Below, piece by piece: positions 35,417 to 44,800 of a DNA stretch of 64,000 bases. The first letter of the stretch is position 1. The number at the start of each line of letters is the position of its first letter. Source of the DNA: UBA1268 sp002694955 (lineage in GTDB: Bacteria; Planctomycetota; Planctomycetia; Pirellulales; UBA1268); the NCBI GenBank assembly GCA_028066355.1, contig JALCBP010000003.1, positions 76,772 through 140,771 of the forward strand, given 5' to 3'. Both the position numbers and the translations under genes were made by a program. The notes below the pieces were generated by a model, which was given only the letters and a program-made list of their open reading frames with translations, had not been told where the DNA came from and searched no databases.

Positions 35417-36755
35417 AACTCAAATAGTTAAAAGCATCCTCGACAACGTTACATTTCTGTTTCTCTGCGCTCTTGTTGCACAAACAAGTGTAGCTGCTGA
35501 TGGATCACGGGTCAGGATTCGTGGCAGTGCCAAAGATGGCTACCAACTGTACGTCAATGAAGAACACTTTGTGATCAGGGGTGTTGGTGGGACATCACAT
35601 ATTGAATTACTCGCTTCATGTGGTGGTAACGCGATTCGGACATGGGATGCTGCATCAGCAGAGAAGAAAGTTGACGGTAAGTCTCTCCTCGATCATGCGT
35701 ATGACAAGAATATTTTTGTCACAGTTGGATTGTGGCTTGGTCATGAACGACATGGCTTTCGTTATGACGATCCAAATTCAATTACTCAGCAACGTGATGA
35801 GGTAGTTAACGCGATAAAAAGGCTGAAGAACCACCCAGCACTGCTATGTTGGGGTTTGGGAAATGAAATGGAAGGCCCTGATGGCAAGGGAGACAGTGTT
35901 CAGATTTGGAAAGAGGTAAACACACTCGCCAGCCTCGTTAAGAAACACGATCCGGACCATCCCGTAATGACTGTGGTGGCAAATGTGAATGATGCGAAGT
36001 TAGCCGCCATAAAAAAGTATGCACCACTCATCGATATTCTTGGAGTGAATGTTTATTCCGGATCAGTTGGAATGGACAAGACTCTTCGAGATCTTGGGTG
36101 GGAAAAACCATATTGTGTGAGTGAATATGGTCCTCCTGGTCCTTGGGAGGTCGCGTCAACAACCTGGAAAGCACCTCTAGAGCCGTCGAGCCGAAGTAAG
36201 GCATCAACCTATTTTGCTGCAACATCTTCTATCTTGGATGCGACTTCAAAAGATGGTTCGCAAGTTGGACAGAAATACTGTCTGGGTGGTTATGCATTTT
36301 TGTGGGGGCACAAACAGGAGACAACGGCAACCTGGTTCGGCATGCTCCTTCCTACTGGTGAAAAAACACTTGTCGTCGATGCGATGACCAAAGCATGGAC
36401 TGGATCATGGCCTCGAAATAGAGCACCGATTCTGCAGAGCAACAGGATCACTTTCGCCGGTAAGAGAGTAGGTCCCGGTGAAATTCTCGATGCACATGTG
36501 GAATACCGTGACCCTGACAGTGACGATTTGTCGTACATATGGGAGATCGTAAAAGAAAGTACCGATCGGAAAATTGGAGGTGACGCTGAAAAACGGCCAG
36601 ACATTATTGAGAGTCGAGTTATTGATGGCTCTGGTTCTGATCAGATACGAATTCAGGCGCCACAGAAAACGGGTGGTTATCGACTATTTGTGACTGTTCG
36701 TGATGGACATGGATCTGGTTGTAGTGAAAATTGGCCATTCTTTGTGAGTCCCTAA
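35409..36755 (+). CDS. Secreted GH2/GH5-type TIM-barrel glycosidase with PKD-like end domain
   Basis: A 448-aa exported protein from the ATG at 35409, which overlaps the upstream stop codon; an in-frame TTG at 35394 is less likely. The signal peptide covers about residues 1-28 (NVTFLFLCALVAQTSVAA). The barrel resembles clan GH-A enzymes: VIRGVGGTSHIELLASCGGN, AIRTWDAAS, LKNHPALLCWGLGNEMEG with the Asn-Glu pair expected for the acid/base, ILGVNVYSGS, and PYCVSEYGPPGPW with the likely nucleophile Glu. From about residue 335 a beta-rich PKD-like domain follows (ILDAHVEYRDPDSDDLSYIW, GGYRLFVTVRDGHGSG). The substrate is unknown. It is the last enzyme gene before lacI and probably cleaves an extracellular glycan to feed the system. 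Confidence 0.87.
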   Translation: MIRTQIVKSILDNVTFLFLCALVAQTSVAADGSRVRIRGSAKDGYQLYVNEEHFVIRGVGGTSHIELLASCGGNAIRTWDAASAEKKVDGKSLLDHAYDKNIFVTVGLWLGHERHGFRYDDPNSITQQRDEVVNAIKRLKNHPALLCWGLGNEMEGPDGKGDSVQIWKEVNTLASLVKKHDPDHPVMTVVANVNDAKLAAIKKYAPLIDILGVNVYSGSVGMDKTLRDLGWEKPYCVSEYGPPGPWEVASTTWKAPLEPSSRSKASTYFAATSSILDATSKDGSQVGQKYCLGGYAFLWGHKQETTATWFGMLLPTGEKTLVVDAMTKAWTGSWPRNRAPILQSNRITFAGKRVGPGEILDAHVEYRDPDSDDLSYIWEIVKESTDRKIGGDAEKRPDIIESRVIDGSGSDQIRIQAPQKTGGYRLFVTVRDGHGSGCSENWPFFVSP

Positions 36756-37059
36756 AGAGCTGTGTACCCATCCGAACATTCTTAACATGATGAGCAGATG
36801 TTCTGATGAAGAGCATGAAAGCATTGTTCCCCACGTCAGGAAACAGTTGCGATTGTTCCACGTATGCCCCGTGACAAGTAAAAGGGCATTTGCTTTGCCA
36901 CTTAATGCGCTTTCAGACGAATTAGATTGCTATGAAACCGGTTCCAGTCTATTTTAGAATGACACTCAGTAACCAGATAGCGGCAAGGTTTACTTCCAAA
37001 AAGGGAGTGAAGTGAAAATCGCCTAATGAGCTTTGTGCCTGGCAATCAAGAAAATAACC
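36756..37059. other. Intergenic region upstream of the lacI-like gene
   Basis: A 304-bp gap holding the lacI-like promoter and operator near 36927-36955. A weak inverted repeat AACAT/ATGTT lies around 36784-36803. I see no gene and no strong terminator, so read-through from the glycosidase gene into lacI is possible. Confidence 0.5.
36927..36955 (+). promoter_or_regulatory. lacI-like promoter with operator O3 in its spacer
   Basis: TTGCTA (36927-36932) and TATTTT (36950-36955), each four of six consensus bases, are exactly 17 bp apart. The spacer contains TGAAACCGGTTCCA (36933-36946), the same LacI-type palindrome as O1. Binding there would block the promoter, which indicates autoregulation. 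Confidence 0.7.
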
Positions 37060-38106
37060 ATGATCAATCGAGAGACTCACCAATCGCAATCAGCAGAGAC
37101 AGTGCGAGACGGTGTCACGATTGATGATATAGCAAAACGGGCGAATGTATCAAAAAGTACAGTTTCAAGAGTTTTAAATGGGACTGCTGTCGTCAATGAA
37201 CAGAAACGATCTGCCGTTCATCAGGCCATCGCTGAACTAGACTACAAGCCGAATGTGTTTGCTCAGGGTCTGGCGAGTGGAAAGTCAATGACGCTTGGCA
37301 TCTTGACCCAAAATATTGGTAGTCCTTTCTACGATACAATTGCCCAGGGAGCCATTGAAGGCTTAGCAGGCTCAGGCTATACCCCAATTTTTGTTGACGG
37401 AAGATGGGAGCACGCTAGAGAAGCGGCTGCAATTGAGACACTTATTTCAAGAAAAGTTGACGGATTGCTTGTTGTTGGTGGTGACATTGATGCATCAGAA
37501 CTTCAGTCCTACAAAACACAACTACCACTTATTGTTGCTGCAAGAGACATAGAGGGCCTCGAAGAACAATGTGTCTCAGTCAATAACAAACAGATTGGAT
37601 ATCTGGCAACGAAACATCTTTTGGAACAGCGGCATACACGGATTGCATTTATTCATGGAATAGAGGGTCACCCCGATGCTCAGAATCGTTTTGTAGGTCA
37701 CCTTGAAGCGATTCAAGAGGCAGGCCTCAGTTTATCTGATGAACTTGTTTATCAAGGTGACTTTAGTGGGCATGCGGGACTCATGGCCATCAATTACTTT
37801 CTTGATCAAGGCATTTGCTTTAGTGCAATAGTTGCTGCAAATGATATGGTTGCATTTGGTGCAAGACTTGCCCTCTATCGAAGGGGCATCCGAGTTCCAG
37901 ATGATGTTTCTATTATAGGTTGCGACGACCAGGCGGAGGCAGCCTTTATGACGCCGCCGCTCACAACGGTGCGGCAGCCCTCGTACGAAATGGGTGTGGC
38001 TGCCTCTAAAGCCCTTATTGCCTTGATAGGCAAGAAAAACTATGAGTGGCCTGCGTTGAATCCGGAATTGCAAATTCGTGAAAGCGTCAAGCGTTTTACA
38101 AGTTAA
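37060..38106 (+). CDS. LacI-family transcriptional regulator
   Basis: A 348-aa repressor-type regulator from the ATG at 37060 (a TTG at 37033 is in frame but unlikely). The N-terminal helix-turn-helix VTIDDIAKRANVSKSTVSRV and hinge region LDYKPNVFAQGLASGKS are clear, with a hinge Leu that in LacI proteins inserts at a central CpG. The ligand-binding domain has TLGILTQNIGSPFYDTIAQG, RKVDGLLVVGG, LEQRHTRIAFIHG, SAIVAANDMVAFGA, PDDVSIIGCDD and PPLTTVRQPSYEMG. The sugar effector is unknown. The matching operators in front of this gene and of the operon starting at 29544 make it the probable local regulator of both. Confidence 0.95.
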   Translation: MINRETHQSQSAETVRDGVTIDDIAKRANVSKSTVSRVLNGTAVVNEQKRSAVHQAIAELDYKPNVFAQGLASGKSMTLGILTQNIGSPFYDTIAQGAIEGLAGSGYTPIFVDGRWEHAREAAAIETLISRKVDGLLVVGGDIDASELQSYKTQLPLIVAARDIEGLEEQCVSVNNKQIGYLATKHLLEQRHTRIAFIHGIEGHPDAQNRFVGHLEAIQEAGLSLSDELVYQGDFSGHAGLMAINYFLDQGICFSAIVAANDMVAFGARLALYRRGIRVPDDVSIIGCDDQAEAAFMTPPLTTVRQPSYEMGVAASKALIALIGKKNYEWPALNPELQIRESVKRFTS

Positions 38107-38147
38107 CAGTCCACTGATTTCTGTATTAGCAGATGCTCTTTCACGCT

Positions 38148-39422
38148 TTACTCTTTCAAATCAAAGAGTCGCCTTAACGCTTCAAGGAGTCCGTGAGGTG
38201 GCCCAGCCTTACTTTCACTTCGTAAGGAAGCCATAGGAGGATGGAGCATTTTCGCTGCATACCTTTCGAACGACTGTCGTATTTCTTGCCGACTATTTGA
38301 ATCAAGTTTTGGAAGCTTTCGAAAAAGTCGATCAAGTTCTGCTTCACCTGTTTCATTCCATCCTGCTCGTAGTTGTTCAATGACCGGAGCAGTTGACCGA
38401 TGATGCATGTCGCCCATGAACCGACGAGTTTCTTCATCAACAATTGTGAGTGCTGCAGGAAGTTGCTTTTGTCTTCTGCGTCGATTGGAATCGCAGGCCT
38501 GACCAAGGTCATCAATTGAGTAAAGCCAAACTCCAGGCTGGGTGCCGATGCGTGAATCGAAGTCTCGAGGAACCGCAAGGTCAAGAACAACAAGGGGGCG
38601 TCCCTCTCTCTGATCTTGAATTTTTTGGAAGAGGTCTAGCGTGACTACGGGTTCTGTGGCACCAGTCGTACTCACAACAAGATCTGCATTTACAAGTTCA
38701 TGAGACATGTTGTCGAAATCACCAATTTGAGCTTCAAGTCGTTGTGCCAGACTGTGAGCCCGCTTCATGGAGCGATTAATAATTCGAATGTTCTGTGACC
38801 CGGCGTCACGAAGATAACGAAGGGTTTCAGCCGCCATTTTGCCGGCACCAATGAGAAGTACCTGTTTGTCATCAAATCGTTCAAACACACCACTGGCAAA
38901 ATCAGCGACCGCGATACTTGGGATTGATAAACGTTCTCGTCCGACAGCTGTTTCAGTTGTTACGCGTTTTGCAGCTCGTAAGGCGGCCTGAAAGAGTTCT
39001 CCAGTAAGAGGACCAGTTGTTCCACTATTTTGAGCAAGCTGCCATGCCTGTTTGACTTGTGCAACTATCTGAGGCTCACCAAGAACCATGCTGTCGAGTC
39101 CTGCTGCAACACAAAATAAGTGCTTCACAGCAGCCGATCCTTGCTCTCCACCAAGAACTTTTCCGGCATTGATAGGATCGACACCTCGGCATTCTGCTAA
39201 AAACATCGCTAATTCATCTGGTGGAGGTGGCCCTCGGCGTTCCTCGTCGGCAGCGTACAACTCAATGCGATTGCAGGTTGACAAAAGGACCGCTTCACTT
39301 CCGGGGAACTGCTTCCGAAAGCGAACCAGTGCCTCGGTTGCTTGCTCTGATGAAAAAGCCAGTTTTTCACGTAGCTCAATTGGGACAGTACGGTGACTTC
39401 CTCCTGCGAAGGCGAGGCTCAT
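38148..39422 (-). CDS. hemA: Glutamyl-tRNA reductase
   Basis: First committed enzyme of the C5 pathway to tetrapyrroles: it reduces glutamyl-tRNA(Glu) to glutamate-1-semialdehyde with NADPH. From the ATG at 39422 it has 424 aa. Landmarks are the catalytic cysteine region VLLSTCNRIELYA, VLGEPQIVAQVKQAW, GRERLSIPSIAVADFA, the NADP-binding VLLIGAGKMAAETLRYL, VVSTTGATEPV, LVVLDLAVPRDFD and the C-terminal dimerisation domain (AKMLHPPMASLR). The start overlaps the stop of the upstream hemX-like gene as ATGA, so translation is coupled, as in the hemA-hemX pairing known from Bacillus (with the order reversed). Confidence 0.96.
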   Translation of the reverse strand: MSLAFAGGSHRTVPIELREKLAFSSEQATEALVRFRKQFPGSEAVLLSTCNRIELYAADEERRGPPPPDELAMFLAECRGVDPINAGKVLGGEQGSAAVKHLFCVAAGLDSMVLGEPQIVAQVKQAWQLAQNSGTTGPLTGELFQAALRAAKRVTTETAVGRERLSIPSIAVADFASGVFERFDDKQVLLIGAGKMAAETLRYLRDAGSQNIRIINRSMKRAHSLAQRLEAQIGDFDNMSHELVNADLVVSTTGATEPVVTLDLFQKIQDQREGRPLVVLDLAVPRDFDSRIGTQPGVWLYSIDDLGQACDSNRRRRQKQLPAALTIVDEETRRFMGDMHHRSTAPVIEQLRAGWNETGEAELDRLFRKLPKLDSNSRQEIRQSFERYAAKMLHPPMASLRSESKAGPPHGLLEALRRLFDLKE

Positions 39423-40315
39423 AAAGCGTCTCCAACAGGCTTGGTTATGACCGAAGTATGCTTCTGTGAAGGAGTAAGTCCGTGCTGCGTAGTTCCAAGT
39501 ACTCCCCATAAGATTGAAAATGTGAGCAGTGTAAGGCTAACAAGTGACAGCAGTGCTATGACTCTTCGGCCTATCGCCCGCTGTCGCATCGCTCGTGATG
39601 TACCAGCCACAAACGTGAGCCAAGCAACGAGTGCGCCCATGCGTAGAACAACAGGGTCTGTCCATGGTACGCTCCCCAAAAGACCGCGTTGCTGATTGAC
39701 AATATTCAAAATTATTCCTGAAAGAAAGCCAAGGCTGCCTGATACTGCGGCAGTCACGGCCATTCGTGATGACCAGTTCGATAGCTTTTCCAAACTGGGC
39801 ATACGAAATCCTTGCAGTGGGGCCTGCTTCCTCGCAAGTCGTCCAGCCTGAATAAGCCACATGCCACCCGCGAGGCCACCAAGTACCACAGCGACGCTCA
39901 TAACAAGATTGAAGCTTCCGTGAATAACACCCCAAATTTGTGTTGCAGGACTCTGTGGAAATGGTTCTCGGCTTGAAAGTTCAGCAACTCCAATAAGAGC
40001 TAATACGGCGGGTAGCACAAAAAGCCCAACTGGTGTCCGAGGATTTGAGACTGTCATCCAAAGAGATCCAGCCGCTAAAAGCCAGGCAGCAAGAAGATAC
40101 CAATCAAACTCACTCGATAATGGTACCGAAGGAAGTGTGGTCGATCTCCAGATAAGATAGAGGCTGTGTGCAACCAGGCCGGCAGTCACAAAACCAATCA
40201 TTGTGATGCCTCGAACTCCCGACCGAAACCATAGCCGGCTTGCCTCAAATATGAGTGCGACACCATAGCTGGCGGCAAAGCAAACAACAGAAATTCGCGA
40301 GATGAAATCAGTCAT
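39419..40315 (-). CDS. HemX/CcsA-type cytochrome c assembly membrane protein
   Basis: A 298-aa integral membrane protein with about eight hydrophobic helices (for example ISVVCFAASYGVALIFEA, GITMIGFVTAGLVAHSLYLI, LLAAWLLAAGSLWMTV, VGLFVLPAVLALIGVAEL, SFNLVMSVAVVLGGLAGGMWLI, VTAAVSGSLGFLSGIILNIV). The layout is that of the cytochrome c assembly (CcsA/ResC/HemX) family, with conserved histidines in VAHSLYLIWR and GVIHGSFNLV. It overlaps hemA by 4 bp. In Bacillus the related HemX lowers HemA abundance, so a regulatory role is as likely as haem handling for cytochrome c. Function is inferred from the neighbour. Confidence 0.88.
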   Translation of the reverse strand: MTDFISRISVVCFAASYGVALIFEASRLWFRSGVRGITMIGFVTAGLVAHSLYLIWRSTTLPSVPLSSEFDWYLLAAWLLAAGSLWMTVSNPRTPVGLFVLPAVLALIGVAELSSREPFPQSPATQIWGVIHGSFNLVMSVAVVLGGLAGGMWLIQAGRLARKQAPLQGFRMPSLEKLSNWSSRMAVTAAVSGSLGFLSGIILNIVNQQRGLLGSVPWTDPVVLRMGALVAWLTFVAGTSRAMRQRAIGRRVIALLSLVSLTLLTFSILWGVLGTTQHGLTPSQKHTSVITKPVGDAL

Positions 40316-40556
40316 AGAGACCTTTAATAAAAACTCACTCCAAACATGGACAAACTATATGCACAAATATCGACGATGATTATGAAGTCAGTGAAGGATC
40401 CCACGCAGAATGAACATTGGTTATATAGGGCTAAGACCAGTCTTTATTCCCGAAACAGAGTAATAAACTATTTCTCATTGTGAACATTCTTATTGTATCC
40501 AAGAAATTGATGACTTTGAGCCAACAACGGCTCCTGACAAACTATACTGAGCTATT

Positions 40557-41627
40557 ATGAATGATGATTCTCATTTACCAGAACAAAAAGAGCTAGCCAC
40601 TGGCATCGTTGAAGACTCCCTTTTTATGAGGGCATGTCGGCTTGAACCGGTATCTCGTCCACCAGTTTGGCTCATGAGGCAGGCAGGCAGGTATCTTCCA
40701 GAATATCGGGCCATTCGTAATAAGACTACATTCTTAGAGCTATGCAAAAACCCAAAGCTTTCTTCTGAAGTCATGTTGGCAACAGTGGATCGACTTGGTG
40801 TGGATGCAGCAATTATCTTTAGTGATTTGCTGCCACTGTTGCAGCCGATGGGCCTTGATTTGGAATTTGCTGCTGGTGAAGGACCCATCATACATAATCC
40901 ACTTCGTAGCAGGGAAGATCTCGATCGATTTCATGAGCTCGTTGATGTTGATTCACTTAGCTTTGTTTTTGAAACGGTACATTTAACACGTGCCGGCCTT
41001 CAAAAAGAATTGCCTGTCATCGGTTTCGCTGGCGCTCCATTTACTTTGGCAGGATATGCTATCGAAGGAGGAACAAGTCGTAATTGGTTGCATACAAAAC
41101 GATTGATGTTGACCGATCCTGATTCTTGGCACGAACTCATGGAAAGACTTGCAAGAACGATTGCCAGATATCTTCATGCTCAATTTGACGCTGGAGCAAA
41201 TGCGGTACAGGTCTTTGATAGCTGGGTAGGTTGTCTCTCACCGGAACACTACAAGGAATTCGTTTTACCCCACAGCCGCGCCGTCTTTGAATCAATAGCA
41301 GGAAGGGGGCCAGCGATTCATTTTGCAGCGGGGAATCCGGATTTGTTGCCGCTTGCGGCTGAAGCAGGTGGCACTGTCATGGGTATTGATTGGCGTACGG
41401 AATTGGATCATGCCTGGAAGCAGGTGGGGTACGATCGTGGCGTGCAGGGTAATCTAGACCCGGCCGTATTGCATACTACACCCGATGTTGTACGTCGTCG
41501 GACGGAAGATATCCTTGCACGTGTTGGGGGCCGCCCGGGACACATCATGAATCTTGGTCACGGCATCTTGCCAGAAACTCCAGTCGAAAATGTGTTGGAG
41601 TTCATCTCAACTGTTAAACAAAAATAG
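40557..41627 (+). CDS. hemE: Uroporphyrinogen decarboxylase
   Basis: Decarboxylates uroporphyrinogen III to coproporphyrinogen III in haem synthesis. The 356-aa product shows the family signatures PPVWLMRQAGRYLPEYR, IIFSDLLPLLQPMGLDLEF, IGFAGAPFTLAGYAIEGG, VQVFDSWVGCLSPEHY, GIDWRTELDHAW, GVQGNLDPAVL and GHIMNLGHGILPETPVENV. It is divergent from hemX-hemA, with a 241-bp gap that must hold both promoters, so early and middle steps of haem synthesis are encoded side by side. Confidence 0.97.
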   Translation: MNDDSHLPEQKELATGIVEDSLFMRACRLEPVSRPPVWLMRQAGRYLPEYRAIRNKTTFLELCKNPKLSSEVMLATVDRLGVDAAIIFSDLLPLLQPMGLDLEFAAGEGPIIHNPLRSREDLDRFHELVDVDSLSFVFETVHLTRAGLQKELPVIGFAGAPFTLAGYAIEGGTSRNWLHTKRLMLTDPDSWHELMERLARTIARYLHAQFDAGANAVQVFDSWVGCLSPEHYKEFVLPHSRAVFESIAGRGPAIHFAAGNPDLLPLAAEAGGTVMGIDWRTELDHAWKQVGYDRGVQGNLDPAVLHTTPDVVRRRTEDILARVGGRPGHIMNLGHGILPETPVENVLEFISTVKQK

Positions 41628-41800
41628 AGAGCCAGTCAACTCGTTGTCGTATCACAGGCAAATTCTCTGAATATTTTTCGTCTGTGTTTCTGTGCGAATT
41701 GGGGTAAAACTAGGAGTTGGCTTTCACGATTACCAAGGCAGTTCGTTTGAGCATTTGTTTGATTTATTTATTATCCATTCGCTAAGTAACAAAAATAAAT

Positions 41801-44800
41801 ATGACCACTTTGGAGCAACGCCTCTTTCATCTTTTTGATCCGCGTGACCGCAAGCGAGCACGGCATCTCGTGCCAGAAAAAGTTGTCTGTCCCCGTGTTG
41901 GCCAAGTCCAGGCAACACTTTCGAGTGATGATGGGACAAACCACGAAGTCTTTCTTGAACTCTCTGCAAATCGACGGGGCGGCATGATCCTCGAGAGTCG
42001 TTGTACAAGTCCCGATGGACGAGCTGGTAAACCATGTGCACTCGTCGCAGCTGTTCTGCTTGAGGTTGATCGACGTGGCCTGCTTAGTGGTATTGCAGAG
42101 CAGACACCAGTAACACTCGATATAGTTGTTGATGAGGCAGATGACCTTGAAGATATTGAAGCCGAAAAGTTCTCGGCATCGCGACAAGAGAACGATGTGG
42201 CGTATTCAGGCCAATCACAGTCAGATGGCCTGCAGTTAAATCGGAATCGACATGGTGAGGGACGCTCGGGGCAAAAAAAAGGGCGACAGCCAGCATGGTC
42301 TACTGAACTTGAAAACCGTCGGCGATTGGTTGAGCCAGCATTACGAACAACTAGTGTTGCCCTAGGTGGTTTACGAAAAAGTACTGGCACTCTGATGTTT
42401 TTACTTGATGCAGCATCGGCTGATAGTCGACTTGTTGCATTACAGCCATGTCGTATGCCGATTGATGAATCTGGTAATCCTTCTGGTCAACCAAAGCCAA
42501 TCATTATTGGTCCACAGGCGATTTCGTTTGGTCATTTTGATGCTGATGAAAAGCGTGTCCTTTCCATGCTCGCTGGCACAATGTCTGCTGAAACACATCA
42601 TGGTGGCCAGACACTTGAAGAACGTACCATGAGTCGCTTTTTGCTCAGCCGACAATCTGCAGCGAGGGATCTAGCGATGCTTTGTGCAGAAGGTCGGCTC
42701 GTTTTCCAACCAGAGCCCCGTCGCGCACCAGAAGCAATCGTGCCATTAGTGTGGGATGCCGGTCGACCATGGGAATTTGCCTTAATCATAGAGCCCGGTG
42801 ACGATACGGGTCTTGAAGCCTGTCTACAGAATGACCTTGTCTCGAAAAAGGAAAAGCGAGTTTGTCCAAAGAAGGCCAGTCTCAATGGCCTTCTTGTCAG
42901 GGGTAGTGAGCGACAGTCGCTGCAAACACCGAGATTGATTCTGCGAGCTGGGTTTCTCGTGTTTGAAGATCGGCTGTGTCGACTCGTTATTGACGCTTCT
43001 GCAGAGGAAGATCAGGGTGAGTTCTCAGAGCAAGACGAACAAGTGGGTCTTCGAGGCTGGATGGAGCAATTTGATAGAAGAGGTCCAATTGAACTTTCTG
43101 GGTCACAGGTCGATGGGCTCATTGAGCAGCTTGCTTCACTTGCGGACTTACCCAAACTAGAACTGCCGGGATGGACAGGATGGCAGGTCGAGTCAGGAAG
43201 GCCGCAGCCGAAATTAGTGCTAGATGATTCACCTAGTGTAAAAGACGAAGAGCAAGTCGAATCTGTTGATCCGGAGGAATCGCTCGGCCGCCCGAAGCGT
43301 AAGTCACGTAAAAGCAAATCAAAAATTCAGCTGGGAGGGAGCATTTGGTTTGATTACGGTGGCATGCAGATAGCTGCAGATGATCCAGCTGGTGGTGCTG
43401 CTGATGCAGCAAGGCGTCGACTTGTTCGCCGAAATAAAATAGCAGAGCGAGAAGCGCTCAAAGCATTGCCACGTTTTGGATTTTCTCCAGTACGCACCGG
43501 ACACGCAAGTGCCACTGAAGATGATTCAGCCCCAACGCACCATGTTGAGATTCCTCGTTCACGACTCGATGCATCAGTGTCACAATTAGCAAGTGTGGGG
43601 TGGGCAGTAGAGGTATCTGGACGACGATATCGGCCAGCTGGAAATGTAGCGTGGAATGTAAATAGCGGGATTGATTGGTTTGAACTTTCCGGATCGATTG
43701 ATTTTGGTGGTGTGATCGCAGATATGCCTGAACTCCTTTCTGCTTTGGCAAGAGGTGATGGAGCAGTTGATTTGCAGGATGGCTCTCGTGGAATCTTGCC
43801 AGCTGACTTTGCCACTCAGCTGGAGCCCCTCCTTGCACTCGCGCAGGAAAAAAATGGCCGTCTACGGTATGGCCGAATGCAGGCAGCTCTGCTTGATGCA
43901 CTTATAGCCGGAATGCCACAGTCGCAGGTGGATGATGCATTTTCTGTGATTCGTGATGAACTGGCTGCGGGTGGTAGGCCTGAACCGGAAAATGAGCCGA
44001 ATGGATTTGACGGTAGCTTGCGACACTACCAGAAAGAAGGTCTGGGGTGGCTGAGTTTTCTTGAGCGACTAGGCCTTGGTGGTTGTCTTGCAGATGACAT
44101 GGGTCTTGGAAAGACCATTCAGGTGCTCGCTTTACTGGTGCGGAGGCAGCGGGTGCTTGAGGAAGCTGGTATAGCGAAGCGACCGTCACTTGTTATTGTG
44201 CCAAAAAGTTTGATTTTTAATTGGATGCAAGAAGCCGAACGTTTTGCGCCAGAATTACGTCTACTCAACTACACAGGTCAAGAACGGACTGATTCAGCGG
44301 AGAAAATAGACCAATTTGATCTTGTTCTTACAACGTACGGTACCCTCCGTCGTGACATAGCTCAGCACCGAAAAACTGATTTTGATTATGTCATTCTTGA
44401 CGAAGCCCAATCAATCAAAAATGCAACGAGTCAGGCTGCGAAGGCATGCCGGCTGCTACGGGCGAGACAGCGATTGGCTCTGACGGGTACGCCAGTTGAA
44501 AATCATATCGGTGAACTGTGGAGTATCTTTGAGTTTCTGAATCCAGGGCAGCTCGGAACGGCTGGCCGCCTAAAAAGATTTCTTGCCGGTGGTCGTGGGA
44601 ACGGGTCAGAACTTGTGGCACGAGCAGTAAGGCCCTATCTGCTTCGAAGAACAAAAACAGAGGTGCTCACAGACCTGCCTGAAAAAACGGAGCAAACACT
44701 ATTCTGTGAGTTAGGTGACCAACAAAGAAAAGCATATGACGATCTTCGTCAGCATTACCGCAAAGAACTTACAACTCGAATTGGCCAGCAAGGAATCGGT

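Noticed and set aside
40646..40659. TTGAACCGGTATCT resembling the LacI-type operator
   Set aside because: It lies inside the hemE coding sequence and its right half does not match the palindrome.
41827..42390. Open frame of 187 codons on the minus strand
   Set aside because: Antisense to the SNF2 gene; low-complexity Ser/Arg/Thr-rich translation typical of shadow frames.
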